DNA of 64,000 bases from Malassezia japonica (GCF_029542785.1 NC_083372.1:496001-560000); one strand, 5' to 3'. Positions 50,465 through 60,463 are shown, numbered from the stretch's first letter. The notes: generated by a model from the letters alone, not told the origin. Program-made: numbers and translations.

Positions 50465-52263
50465 CTACTCGTCGTCCGAGCCCTGCGCCGCGGCCAGGGC
50501 ATCGGCAATCTGCTCTGTACCGAGGCGGATCTTTTGCCGCTGGCCCGTGACCGAGTGGCGCTCGGCGTCGGTGAGGTACGCCTTGCGCGTCTTTTCGCGC
50601 AGGTCCTCGACACCGTCCTCGCTCTCTGCACCGGCCCACTCCAGGACCAGGTGGCGGCCGAGCAAATGCGTGTGCTTCAGCGCGGCCATCGCCGTCTCGG
50701 CTTCGCGGCGCGAGACAAACTCCACAAAGCCGAAACCACGCGTGCGGCCGTGGACTTGCTTCGGGAGACGCACGCTCTTGAGCTGGCCATGCGCGCCAAA
50801 GAGCTCGCGAAGGTCTTTCTTGGTCGCCTCGAACGGCACGTTCTTGACGAGCATCTTGGCGCTCGGCGCACGCTGCGGCTTGACGTCGTCCGCGTCGTGG
50901 CCACGCTTGGCAAACGTCACGGCGAGCGTGTGGCCATCCAGCAGATAGCCGTCCATCGCGCGCTGCGCGGCCTGTGCACTCGCCTGCGACGTAAAGCCGA
51001 CAAAGCCATAGCCCATGCTGAGCCGCGCACCGGCATGCTTCGGATCGGGCTTGGTCTGCACCCGCGCAAAGGCAAAGTCGTCCATCGCCCGAAACGCGTC
51101 GACAAGGCGCTCGGTCGTCGTCGCAAAGCTCAGGTTCTTGACATAGAGCGTCGCAGCCACATCGCCTTCCTGCTCGGGCGTGAGCAGCGAACGGCTCGAG
51201 GCAGGCGCCGCAATGCCACGCACACCAGAGATGGTCTCTTTGTCGCCCGCCCCTTGCTCGGGGAGGAACGCGGCAGGGGCTTTTTCGAGGTACAGCACCG
51301 AGTCTTTGAAACGCTTGTACGCCAGGCCACGGAAGGCGGCACGCGCCTCGCCGACAACCGGCATCTCGACCACGGCAATCGTGTTCGAGGGGGGTATCAG
51401 GACACGCGCAACGTCACCGAAACGCGAAAAGAGCGCACGGATCTCGTCGCCGGTCGTGCCATAGGGAATATTCTTCACGAGGATGGTATCGTCGCTGCGC
51501 TCTTTCACGTTCTCGAGCGCCTCCAGGCGCATGCCGTGCTGCTCAAAGAACTCTTTTGTTTCTTGGATGATGCGCGTCTCGGCCAGCGCAAGACGCACCG
51601 CAGCACTCGTCGTTGACTCTTCGGGGTTCAGAATGTCGCTCTTGGACACGCCGAGCCGGTCGGAAATCGACGCAGCGACCGCATCGCTGTTCATGTACAG
51701 CATGCTCCAGTTAAAATCTTTGCCGGCATTGGCTTTCTGCGCGGCGCTGCGCTTTTGCTTGAGCGTCGCAGGCGTCTCGGGCTTGGGCTTCACGTCCACA
51801 GCAGGCAGCACGTGCACGAGACGGCCTTGGAAGATGGCGCCATTGCGGCCGCGATAGGCAAGTAGCGCATGCGCAGGGTCGTGGTACTTGACAAATGCAA
51901 GACCTTTGGATGCCTTGGTCTCGGCATCCAGGGGAATATGGACCTGTTGTTAGCTGCTCTTGGAGAGGGGGGGCGGGTGTCTCAGAAAAATCTACTATCT
52001 TTTCCCAGTATTGCATCCGCATCAGCAATGCTTCGGTTGTCCCTATACTGCAAGTCATCCTTGCACCCGCCCTGTGTGAGTCACGTACCTGCTGCACAGC
52101 GCCAAATGTCGAAAAGAACTGGTCGAGCTCGTCTTCTGTCGCAGAAAAGGGGAGATTGCGCACAAACAGGCGCCCAGATTGCATGATGGTATCCACATTT
52201 TCTTCGTCCTTGCGCTGCTCCTCTTCAAGCTGCGCACGGCGACGCGCATTGTCCTCGGGCTCC

Positions 52264-52295
<32 letters not shown>

Positions 52296-52925
52296 GTCTT
52301 CGGAATCAGACTGCACAAAGGCCTTTTCTTCTTCGCCACCAGCGACCTTGTGGCGCATACGCCGGCGCATGTACTCAAGATCCGAGAGTTCTTCATTTGC
52401 GGCCGCCTCGTCGCTGGGTGCAGGCGCAGGTTCGTCCTCCTTCTTTTCTTGCGTCTTTTTCTTCTTGGTCTTCTTTTCCGGCTCGTCGGTTTCCGGCACC
52501 TGCTCGAGGTCCTCGTTGTTTTGCCACGATTTGCGCTTGAGCTTCGGTGCCATGACGGCGAGGAACTCTTCAAAGGAGGCACCCGACGAGGCGCTCGGCT
52601 CAGCCTTGCGCTTCTTTTCTTCTTTCGGCTTCGGCTCGTCTTTCGCCATACGCGCCTGACGGCGCTTCTGCAGCTCTTCATCGCCAATCTGCTTTGCAAT
52701 CGCCACCGAGATACGCGACGTATCGATATAGGTGCGGTCAAAGTACGCCTTTGCCGCCTCCGCCTCCTCTTCGCTGCGGTAGCCGACAAAGCCAAACCGA
52801 CGCGAGGTGCCGTCGGGGCGCTTCATCAGCTTCGCATCCGTCACCGAGCCCTTCTCCGCGAAATGTTCGCGAAGACGGACATCGGTAAGGTACGAGGGCA
52901 AGCCCTTGACAATCAGCCGCGACAT
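50465..52925 (-). CDS. MRD1: Pre-rRNA processing RNA-binding protein Mrd1
   Basis: Exon 1 52925-52089, 145-nt intron 52088-51944, exon 2 51943-50465; 771 residues. Five RRMs: 1 (1-80, SRLIVKGLPSYLTD), 2 (about 255-335, RLFVRNLPFSATEDEL; its RNP1 KGLAFVKYHD follows the splice join), 3 (about 430), 4 (about 540, TLYVKNLSFATT) and 5 (about 645, MLVKNVPFEATKKDL). A Glu-rich stretch lies before RRM2. Mrd1 binds U3 and the pre-rRNA in the small-subunit processome. The intron hosts a C/D snoRNA candidate. Confidence 0.95.
51971..52072 (-). ncRNA. Candidate box C/D snoRNA in the MRD1 intron
   Basis: On the minus strand: terminal stem GGGCGGGTG (52072-52064) with CACCCGCCC (51979-51971), 9 perfect pairs; box C AGGATGA (52061-52055, 6 of 7 to RUGAUGA); box D CTGA (51985-51982), 2 nt from the stem; internal CTGA at 52025-52022 as possible D'. 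Upstream of box D the RNA carries AGATAGTAGAT (52000-51990), complementary over 11 nt to ATCTACTATCT of the conserved 25S segment I recall as CCCTATCTACTATCTAGCG in yeast. ATAGGGACA (52046-52038) complements the adjacent TGTCCCTAT. By the box D +5 rule the first A of ATCTACTATCT would be methylated. rRNA sequence is from memory. Confidence 0.82.
52261..52301 (-). repeat. GAA/GAG trinucleotide run coding for poly-Glu in Mrd1
   Basis: Tandem TTC/CTC triplets on the plus strand, reading as about 12 consecutive Glu in Mrd1 before RRM2. Likely length-variable. Confidence 0.7.
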
Positions 52926-52978
52926 CGTCGCACGTCGGCCAGGCCAGATCGAAGCGGGCGGCAAACTTTTTTCGGTCA

Positions 52979-52986
52979 GCACGTGA
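52979..52986. promoter_or_regulatory. GCACGTGA box between MRD1 and the coiled-coil gene
   Basis: CACGTG core in the 100-bp divergent spacer. Confidence 0.4.
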
Positions 52987-53025
52987 TCCGACGCGTCGCG
53001 AGCAACACGTCTCTCCACACCCAGG

Positions 53026-55788
53026 ATGGAGGGTGCGCTGCGAACGCCGCGCCCCAGCGGCCCAAGTATCCTGCGTACGCCCCATACACCCGGAACGGGG
53101 AGTAGTGTGCGCTTTGGAACGCGTGAATACGAAGACGGCGAAGAGAGCATGCTGTCGGCATCGCACTCGAGCGTCGCACCGAGCCAGCAAGGCGACCAAA
53201 GCACCAGCATGCAGCTCGAGGACGTATCGAGCATCGAGACACAGCGGATTGAAATGGGAAATGAGAGCGTGAACTCGGAACTAAGCTTCTCGGAGAGCTT
53301 CCTCAAGCGCGAGGTCGGCGTCGCCCTCGAGGGTCTGCGCCAGAGCGTGTCGGCCCCAGCCGACGTCCTGCCCCAGACGCCGGGCCGTGGGCACGAGGCG
53401 AGTGCCCAGATGCAAAGTCAGGGTGCGGACGACGAGAGTGCGCCGAATACCGTGCGTGCACCGCGCATTGCCGCCGCACCGCAGGTGGACTCGCCAGAGA
53501 GCTCACCGCGGCGGCCGATGCGTGCCGTGTCGACGTCGCCGGCAACGTCGCCTGCCAAACCTGCGTTTGCGGCGCCGAGCGTGCCAGAAGAGCACGAAAA
53601 GCCCAGCGAGCCAGAGTCGACGACGCCGCTTACGTCGCCGTCCAAGACACTGCGTTCGTCGCAAAGAGAGTCGACGTCGCCGCTCTCTTCTCCGACGGTG
53701 CGTGGCCAAGCGAGTGCGGACGACAGCGCGTCGGCTACGGTGCGTGTTCCTGTGCAAGAGGACGCCGACGAGGCCGATGCTCATGCTGGGGGCGACGCCG
53801 TCGTCGAAGCGGCCGAACCTGTCGTGGCCGACAAGACGGAAGGACCTGCCGAGGCGCCGGTCGGGGCGCCTGTCGAGGAACTCGACAAAGCACCTGCCAA
53901 TGTGCCCGAAGCCGAAAACAGTACAGTGGCCGAGCCTGTTGAAAATGCCCCTGCTCGCGACGCCATTTCCAGATACCCTGCCGAGACGCCTACAGAAACC
54001 GAGACCACGGAGCATGCAGCCGAGCCACTTGCGGCCGACACGTCCGAGGATGCGTTGCCGCGCCCCCCTCGCAATGTGCTGCGCCTCTCGCGGTCCTCGT
54101 CGCAGTCCCCCGCCTCGCAGCTGCCGATCCCCGCTGCACATACGCCCAAGACGCCGTCGGGGCTGAGCACGTCGCTGCGCCGCAGCCGCGCGACGCCCGG
54201 CAGCTCGAGCTTTGCGTCGAGCCTTGCGTCGTGGGCGACGCCGCGCACAGAGGCGAGTGCCGCCCAGTCCCCCTCGTCGCGCCGCAGTCCGTCGAGTCCC
54301 GGCAACTGGCCAGGGATGCACGAGCTGAGCTACCTGTCCGACAAAGAGGAGCTGGACGAGGACGATGCCGGTGCGCTTGTCCCCTTTGCCGTCGAGGAGC
54401 TCTCGAGCAAGCTCTTTGCAATCGACCGCCTCGGCAATGTCGATGCGCGCGAGCTCTTCGAGATGGTCGCGCAGCTCGATCGGACCCATACGGAGCGGAC
54501 CATTTTCCTGCAGCACCGCCTTGCGCGTGCGCACCGCCTGAACCAAGTGCTGCGTGCGAGTCTCGCGCAGTCGCAGGAAAAGACGCGGACGTTTGAGGCG
54601 CATGTGCACGATCTCATGGAGCACAAGGCCGACTCGACGACGCATGCGCATGCCGAGCTGCAAAGGCTCTCGGAAGAGCTCGAGGAGCGCCTGCGCGTGC
54701 TCCCCAGCCACGGCCCCCTTGCTATCGCGCCCGCCGACCCCCTCGAGGCCGAGCGGCATGCGCTGGACGAGGAGCGCGCGCAGCTTGCGATGGAGCGCCG
54801 CGATCTCGAGATCCGCCTCGCATCCATGCCAAGCACCGATGACGAGCTTGTCTCGCGCAAAGAGATGGAGCAGCGCATCGCCCAGGCCATCGAGCTCACG
54901 CGCGACTCGTGCATGCGCGATGCGGACGTGCGCGTCGCCCAAGTCCGTGAGGAGCTCGCGCAGGATGCGGCGCCCCACGAGGAGCTCGCGTCGCTGCGTG
55001 CGCAGCTTGCCGAGCTGCAGACCGCGCCGCAGCACGAGCGCGAGCAGTTCCTTGCAGAAGAGGTCGAGACGCTCCGTGCCCAGCTCGAGGACGCACAAGT
55101 CGATCAGCGCGAAGAGCACCTCGCGAACCTCGAGCAGTACCTCGACGAGCTCGAGGCGACGATGACCGCCGAGCAAGAGAGCCACCGCGACCGCGAGCTC
55201 GAGATGGCCGAGCTCCAAGCGCGCCTCGAGGCGCGGATCGACGAGCTCGAGATGCAGGTGCACCACAGCGCCGATGCAGTGCTCAAGCTCTCGACCGCGA
55301 AGCAAGAAGCCGAGGCCGAGCTCACTGCTGCGCTGCACCAGCAGCGCAAGCGGATCAGCGAGCTGGAGCACGACGTGGCGCACCGCGGCCTCGAGCTGGT
55401 GCGCCTCGAGAAGCAAAAAGAGCAGGTGGCCAAAGAGGCGCTGCACTTTTCCCTTGCCCTGTCCGCCAAAGAACAAGAGGTCCAGATGCTGAAGCGCGGC
55501 ACGCAGGACACGCCTGCCTACTGGAAGCTCTTGGCGCAGCGCAGCGGCCCCGAGCGCAAGCCGCTGCAGCCCGTCTCGACGAACGCGCGGCGTGTATCGA
55601 GCGAGGCGGCGAAGCGCATGCTCCAGGAAAAGCGCCACGCCGCGTCTACGCCGAACCAGACCCACAGCGCAAGCCGCGACTATGCCAAGAGCACCTCGGC
55701 CCCGTCGCAGAGCGCCCCCCTCGACGACCTCTCCACCTCCACGATCCAGAGCGTGGATGCGTCTTATAGGCCGGTCCTTGCCGAATAA
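53026..55788 (+). CDS. Large coiled-coil protein, unrecognised family
   Basis: Intronless, 920 residues. The N-terminus GPSILRTPHTPGTGSSVRFG resembles short ILRTPGT-type phrases of spindle-pole and nuclear-division proteins. Residues ~60-430 are Ser/Thr/Pro/Glu-rich and probably disordered with many SP/TP sites. A short globular-looking block (MHELSYLSDKEELDEDD to LFAIDRLGNVDARELF) precedes ~350 residues of continuous heptad coiled coil (about 475-830). The C-terminus is polar with a few basic patches. A spindle-pole or cytoskeletal scaffold role is possible, based only on layout. Confidence 0.8.
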   Translation: MEGALRTPRPSGPSILRTPHTPGTGSSVRFGTREYEDGEESMLSASHSSVAPSQQGDQSTSMQLEDVSSIETQRIEMGNESVNSELSFSESFLKREVGVALEGLRQSVSAPADVLPQTPGRGHEASAQMQSQGADDESAPNTVRAPRIAAAPQVDSPESSPRRPMRAVSTSPATSPAKPAFAAPSVPEEHEKPSEPESTTPLTSPSKTLRSSQRESTSPLSSPTVRGQASADDSASATVRVPVQEDADEADAHAGGDAVVEAAEPVVADKTEGPAEAPVGAPVEELDKAPANVPEAENSTVAEPVENAPARDAISRYPAETPTETETTEHAAEPLAADTSEDALPRPPRNVLRLSRSSSQSPASQLPIPAAHTPKTPSGLSTSLRRSRATPGSSSFASSLASWATPRTEASAAQSPSSRRSPSSPGNWPGMHELSYLSDKEELDEDDAGALVPFAVEELSSKLFAIDRLGNVDARELFEMVAQLDRTHTERTIFLQHRLARAHRLNQVLRASLAQSQEKTRTFEAHVHDLMEHKADSTTHAHAELQRLSEELEERLRVLPSHGPLAIAPADPLEAERHALDEERAQLAMERRDLEIRLASMPSTDDELVSRKEMEQRIAQAIELTRDSCMRDADVRVAQVREELAQDAAPHEELASLRAQLAELQTAPQHEREQFLAEEVETLRAQLEDAQVDQREEHLANLEQYLDELEATMTAEQESHRDRELEMAELQARLEARIDELEMQVHHSADAVLKLSTAKQEAEAELTAALHQQRKRISELEHDVAHRGLELVRLEKQKEQVAKEALHFSLALSAKEQEVQMLKRGTQDTPAYWKLLAQRSGPERKPLQPVSTNARRVSSEAAKRMLQEKRHAASTPNQTHSASRDYAKSTSAPSQSAPLDDLSTSTIQSVDASYRPVLAE

Positions 55789-55821
55789 GTAGATCCTCCA
55801 CTCCTACCGACCGTACTGGAA

Positions 55822-56869
55822 ATGGCGACCAAGGAGCGCAACGCGTTGGCCAAGACGAACCCTCTCTTTTCGCTCGCGTCGGGCACCTTTGCCGGTGCCG
55901 TGGAGGGTTTCGCGACCTATCCGATCGAGTACACCAAGACCGTCTCGCAGTTTGCGACCAAGGCGGGCGCCAAGGTAGGTCCAAGTGACTCGCTCACACA
56001 GCCGCCGAACCCCCTTGTGATTGTCAAGGAGACGGTTGCCAAGCACGGTATCAGCGGCCTGTACAGTGGCTGTGGTGCTCTGGTGGCCGGCAATGCGCTC
56101 AAGGTAGGTGGTCAAGCTGACGCAGGCCGGCGTGCGTTTCCTGTCCTATGACCACTTCAAGTCGCTGCTCAAGGATGAAAACGGCAAGCTGAGTGGCCCT
56201 CGCAGTCTCCTCTCGGGTCTCGGTGCCGGTATGGCCGAGGCGATCTTTGCCGTGACGCCCAGCGAGACGATCAAGTGCGTGCCTTTTCTGACGCAGGACG
56301 AAGCTGATTGACGATGCGAAGCGTGCGGTGCCCAAGTACCCCCCCGGCCTGCTGCGCGGCTCGATGGCGATTATCGGGGACGAGGGCCTGCGCGGTATCT
56401 ACCGCGGCCTTGTGCCGGTGATGCTGCGCCAAGGCGCGAACAGTGCCGTGCGTTTCGGTACCTACTCGACGCTGCGCAACTTTGTCCAGGGCTCGTCGCG
56501 CGCTGGCCAGGCGCTTCCCGGTGGTATTACCTTTGGCATCGGCGCGATCGCCGGTATTGTGACAGTCTGTACGTATCCGCTGCTCACCCAGATGCAACCA
56601 TGCCCCTCGAGTATGTACACTAACAACTAACCCAGTGTGGTCAAGACGCGCATGCAGAGTCTCGAGGCGCGCCAGCACTACAGCGGCACCTTTGACTGCA
56701 TGGCCAAGATCCTGCGCAACGAAGGCATCCTCGCGTTCTGGCGCGGTGCGACCCCCCGTCTGGCGCGTCTGATGCTCAGCGGTGGTATCGTGTTCACGGT
56801 GGTACGTCCCCTCCCCTCACGCAGTATGAACAAACGATGGACCTGCTCGATCGTACGTTTGGCAAATAG
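55822..56869 (+). CDS. CTP1: Mitochondrial citrate/tricarboxylate carrier (CTP1)
   Basis: Inner-membrane exchanger of the SLC25 family. Seven exons: 55822-55974, 56002-56103, 56126-56274, 56297-56568, 56592-56610, 56636-56801 and 56825-56869; introns of 27, 22, 22, 23, 25 and 23 nt; 301 residues. Three carrier repeats with signatures YPIEYTKT, TPSETIKTKL and, only after splicing the 19-nt exon, MPLDVVKTRMQ. The order and these phrases match tricarboxylate carriers. It is the most intron-dense gene in the window. Confidence 0.92.
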
Positions 56870-57014
56870 ACATCCAAGCCAGGTGCGAGAGAATTAAGGA
56901 AAAATACAGACCGTGTACGGAGCTCGTGTGCAGGCTGCTGCCCTATTGCGCAAGCGCGATAGGGGCAGCCCGGCATAGCGGTACTAAAGACAAACACGCA
57001 ATGCGCGCCAACGC

Positions 57015-57376
57015 TTATTCCTTGTTCTGTGTGAGCGGGTACACGTACGGCGTAAGCGGCCTTCTCGGCCTCGGCACGCGCCTTGTCACGGTTCGCGAGG
57101 TCGTTGTACGGCTGTTTGTAAGATAGGCAACGTACCTTCTTCTCTTCATCGCTCATCTCCTTCCACTTGGTACCGAGCAGGCGGCCAACATCGCCTATCG
57201 CGTTAGTGCATCCACGTACCAAAGCCCGCCTCGGGGTTCTCGGCCTTGACACGCTCGCGCCAGTCCTGGCTGAAGAACATGTACGCGCTCAGCGGCCGCT
57301 TGGGCGCGGCGGGGTCCTTCTTGGCCTTGGTCTTGCGACCGCCAGCGGCCACCTTCTGCTTGGGTTCCCTAGGCAT
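57015..57376 (-). CDS. NHP6: HMG-box chromatin protein Nhp6
   Basis: Exons 57376-57220, 57194-57136, 57111-57049 and 57026-57015; introns of 25, 24 and 22 nt; 96 residues, the family length. Basic N-terminal arm, then one HMG box: [41 protein letters not shown] and [21 protein letters not shown] after splicing. The last exon holds only NKE-stop. Bends DNA and assists the FACT complex. Confidence 0.95.
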
Positions 57377-57618
57377 TGTTCAGTCTGTATAAGTCTCTCC
57401 CTCCCATACACGTACTGTTGAGTGATGGCGCGAAAAAAAGTTTTCTACACGGGTGAAATGACACGCGAGTGTTGATTTCCACAGGCCCCGCTCTCAATGG
57501 AGTTTTGGCGGAGGGAACGGTTCCGCGCGGCGCGAGCCCAGACCACCCGCGCGGCGCGCACTCCACTTGCCCGGCCCGCGCATGTGTTTACGCCACGCGC
57601 GACCCACCCGCGTGCGCT

Positions 57619-57626
57619 GTCACGTG
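57619..57626. promoter_or_regulatory. TCACGTGG box upstream of SMD3
   Basis: CACGTG core 33 bp before the SMD3 start in the 282-bp NHP6/SMD3 divergent spacer. Confidence 0.35.
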
Positions 57627-57658
57627 GCCTTTTCGTCGAGCGTCTGAACCTCGTCGCC

Positions 57659-58081
57659 ATGGGAACGGTGGGGATTCCGGTGAAGCTGCTCCACGAGGCC
57701 GTGGGGCACGTCATTACGATCGAGCTCAAGGGTGGCTCGAGCTACCGCGGTCGTCTGTTTGATGGTATGTTGTATTGCTCACCCAGCCGAGGACAACTTC
57801 AACATTACCATGAAAGAGATCACCGTCACCGCTCGCGATGGCAAGCAGACGCATCTCGACAGTGTATACATCCGCGGAAACATGATCCGGTTTATGGTGG
57901 TGCCGGACATGCTCCAGCAGGCCCCCATGTTTAAGCGCGTTGGCCCGAATGCAATGAAGGGACGCGGTATCGGCAGCGCGCGCGGACGTGCGACGATTAT
58001 GCGTGGTACGTATCTTTTGCTGACGCAGCGCAATCGCGGCGTGGACGCCCTGCGCCCCGGCCTCCGGCGATCCGTCGGTGA
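57659..58081 (+). CDS. SMD3: Spliceosomal Sm protein D3
   Basis: Exons 57659-57764, 57787-58005 and 58029-58081; introns of 22 and 23 nt; 125 residues. Sm1 ([22 protein letters not shown] ... YRGRL) and Sm2 ([17 protein letters not shown]) are intact; the tail ends in an Arg-Gly/Arg-Pro-rich stretch ([20 protein letters not shown]), partly supplied by exon 3. Core snRNP ring component. Stops 31 bp from the convergent PRE9 gene. Confidence 0.96.
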
Positions 58082-58112
58082 GCGTATGTAGCAAAAGGAA
58101 TAGCTATCTTAG

Positions 58113-58914
58113 CTATGCATCCACGGCCATCGTGTCACCCGTCGCGTTCTCGTCGACCTTGGCGAGCTTTTGCCGCTTGAGCACGCTATCAATCTCTTCC
58201 GGCGAGAGGATATGCGGCTGGGGCTCGCCTGTCCGGGGGTTGCGCACAAGCACGGCAAATTCCACTGCGTTAGTCGGCCAACGTACGCTTGTCGCTCTCC
58301 ATCGCCGTCGTGTCCATCGTCTTGCTCAACACGCGGGCGGCGAGGCCCAGTGCGTCCTGGACGCTAAAGTCCTCCTTATATTCCTGCTTCAAGAGGCTGG
58401 TCGCCGTGCCGTTGTTCATGCCGATGCACATCGCCTTCCAGCCCGAGTAGTTGCCCGAGGGGTCCGACTGGTACAGCTGGAACTCGTGGTGGGGGTCGTA
58501 ACCTGCGTACAGGAAAGACACACCGAACGGACGGAGACCACCAAACTGCGTGTAGCCCTGCTTCATGTCGCACAGGCGCTGCACGAGCTGCTCGACAGGG
58601 ATTTCGTCATCGTACGAAAGCAGGTACTTTTGCGCCGCATTCCGCGCGTAGTTCACGAGCGAGTTCGCATCGGCCGTCAGGCCAGCGACGCCTGCAATGA
58701 CGTTGCCGCTGAGCTGGAACACCTTTTCAGAGCTCTTGTCCTGCTCCAGGAGCTTGCTCGTGACCTTCTTCTCCGCCGCGAGCACGACACCGTCCTTGGC
58801 TAGGATGCCCAGAACAGTGCCCGCGTGCGAGATCGCCTCCATCGCATACTCGACCTGGTAGAGACGCCCTTCCGGCGAGAAAGTTGTCGTCCTCGAATCG
58901 TACCTACGCGACAT
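58113..58914 (-). CDS. PRE9: 20S proteasome alpha-3 subunit (Pre9/PSMA4)
   Basis: Exon 1 58914-58287, 22-nt intron 58286-58265, exon 2 58264-58113; 259 residues. N-terminal alpha signature [26 protein letters not shown], then [17 protein letters not shown]; exon 2 begins [24 protein letters not shown]. Forms the outer gate ring of the 20S core. Divergent from eEF1B-gamma. Confidence 0.95.
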
Positions 58915-59062
58915 CTCACAAGAAAGCCTGGGCACGGCCGACGCAGCTAGACTACGCGGCCGTCGATCACTTCGGCTTGGAATTACGCACACGTGGCACT
59001 GGCGTGCAGCGCGACAAAAAAGCACGGGCGGTTTTCTTTCTGGGTCTTTCTATCCTCACACA

Positions 59063-60463
59063 ATGAGCATTGGTAAACTGTACGGACAGCGCGAGTCGCC
59101 CCGCGTGCTTCGCACCGTCGCCGCGGCCAAGGTCAACGGCGTCGAGGTCGAGGTCGTGCCGACCTCGGCCCCTGCGGACACCCAGAAGCCCGAGTTCCGC
59201 GAAAAGTTCCCGCTCGGCAAGGTGCCTGCTTTCGAGGGCCCGGACGGCTTCCTGCTGACCGAGTCGCGCGCCATCTTTGCGTATGGTACGTTGAATGATG
59301 CGGTGTAGGCAAGAAAAGGATGCGTAATTTTCAGTTATCCCTGACTTAATCTACTGTGTCGAGGGTTGTGCGCCTAGCACGTCGTGGTATTTTTTCCTGA
59401 TCCTTGCCCACCGCATCTTGCAGAGCATGCTGACCACACAGTCGCCCGCCTCTCGGACAACACCAAGCTGTACGGCTCGGACGCCAAGACCGCTGCCCAG
59501 GTCGACCAGTGGGTCCAGTTCACCGACGATGAGCTGACCAACCACGCCATTGGTCTCTTTGTCCTCTACAAGGGCTACATCCCGTACAGCAAGGCCGTGG
59601 ACACTCACCACACCGAGGCCATCCACCGTGCTCTCGCTTACCTCGAGAAGTACCTCGCCGGCCAGACCTTTGTCGTCGGTCACCGCCTGACCGCGGCCGA
59701 CCTGACCCTGGCCTCGACCCTCTTTACGCTCTTCACCGGCTTCCTGGGTGCCAGCTCGCGCGCCAAGTACCCCCACACCCAGCGCTACTACACCAACGTG
59801 GTGAACCAGCGCGCGGTGGGCGGCGCGATCCCCCTCGACGCCAAGTTCGCCGAGGAGGACGCCAAGTTTGTGCCCCCGAAGAAGGAGAAGCCCGCCAAGG
59901 CTGAGCAGCCCAAGGCTGCTGCTGCCCCTGCCGCGGCTGCCCCTGCCGGCAAAGACGAGGACGACGAGCCGAAGGCCGCTCCCCCGGCCAAGAACCCCCT
60001 CGATGCCCTGCCCAAGTCGTCGTTCGTCATGAACGACTGGAAGGTGTGCTACTCGAACAAGGACACCCGCTCGGAGGCCATCCCCTGGTTCCACGAGCAC
60101 TTTGACAAGGAGGGCTGGAGTGTCTGGCGCTTCGACTTCAAGTACAACGACGAGCTCACTCAGGTGTTCATGAGCTCGAACCAGATCGGTGGCTTCTTCA
60201 CCCGCCTCGAGGCTACCCGCAAGTACGTCATGGGTACTGCCGGTGTGTTTGGTACCGCCAACGACAGCGTCATTGCTGGTGTTGTCGTCCTCCGCGGCCA
60301 GGAGTGGGAGCCCGTGCTCGGCGTTGCGCCCGACATTGACAGCTACTCGGTCAACCGCCTCGACCTCGACAAGCCCGAGGACAAGAAGTTCTTTGAGGAC
60401 ATGCTTGCCTGGGAGGCCACCGTCGATGGCAAGGAGTGGGCCGACGGCAAGATCCTTAAGTAA
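59063..60463 (+). CDS. TEF4: Translation elongation factor eEF1B gamma
   Basis: Exon 1 59063-59285, 156-nt intron 59286-59441, exon 2 59442-60463; 414 residues. N-terminal GST-like domain (1-210: KLYGQRESPRVLRT, KFPLGKVPAFEG, LTESRAIFAY-VARLSD across the join), a Lys/Pro/Ala-rich hinge and the conserved EF1G domain (about 260-414: SSFVMNDWKVCYSN, GWSVWRFDFKYND). Scaffold of the nucleotide-exchange complex for eEF1A. The long intron hosts a C/D snoRNA candidate, as in yeast TEF4. Confidence 0.97.
59297..59417 (+). ncRNA. SNR38: Candidate snR38-type box C/D snoRNA in the eEF1B-gamma intron
   Basis: Terminal stem: GATGCGGTG (59297-59305) with CACCGCATC (59409-59417), then after a 2-nt bulge GGCAAG (59308-59313) with CTTGCC (59403-59408). 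Box C-like AGGATGC (59317-59323, 5 of 7) and box D CTGA (59397-59400) flank the stem at 3 and 2 nt. CAGTTATCCCTG (59332-59343) is a perfect 12-nt complement of the universally conserved 25S sequence CAGGGATAACTG. With CTTA (59345-59348) as a degenerate D' box, the +5 rule points to the middle G of GGG. In yeast, snR38 sits in the TEF4 intron and methylates G2815 in this 25S region (recalled). Same host gene and same target region. Confidence 0.82.

Noticed and set aside
51711..53306. MRD1 N-terminus read through into its intron and upstream past ATG 52925
   Set aside because: The part before 52925 lies in the divergent promoter and the opposite gene; the part after 52089 is intron, since RRM2 continues only after splicing.
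53503..55665. 720-codon minus-strand frame opposite the coiled-coil gene
   Set aside because: Its Leu/Arg/Glu pattern is the reverse complement of a heptad coiled coil.
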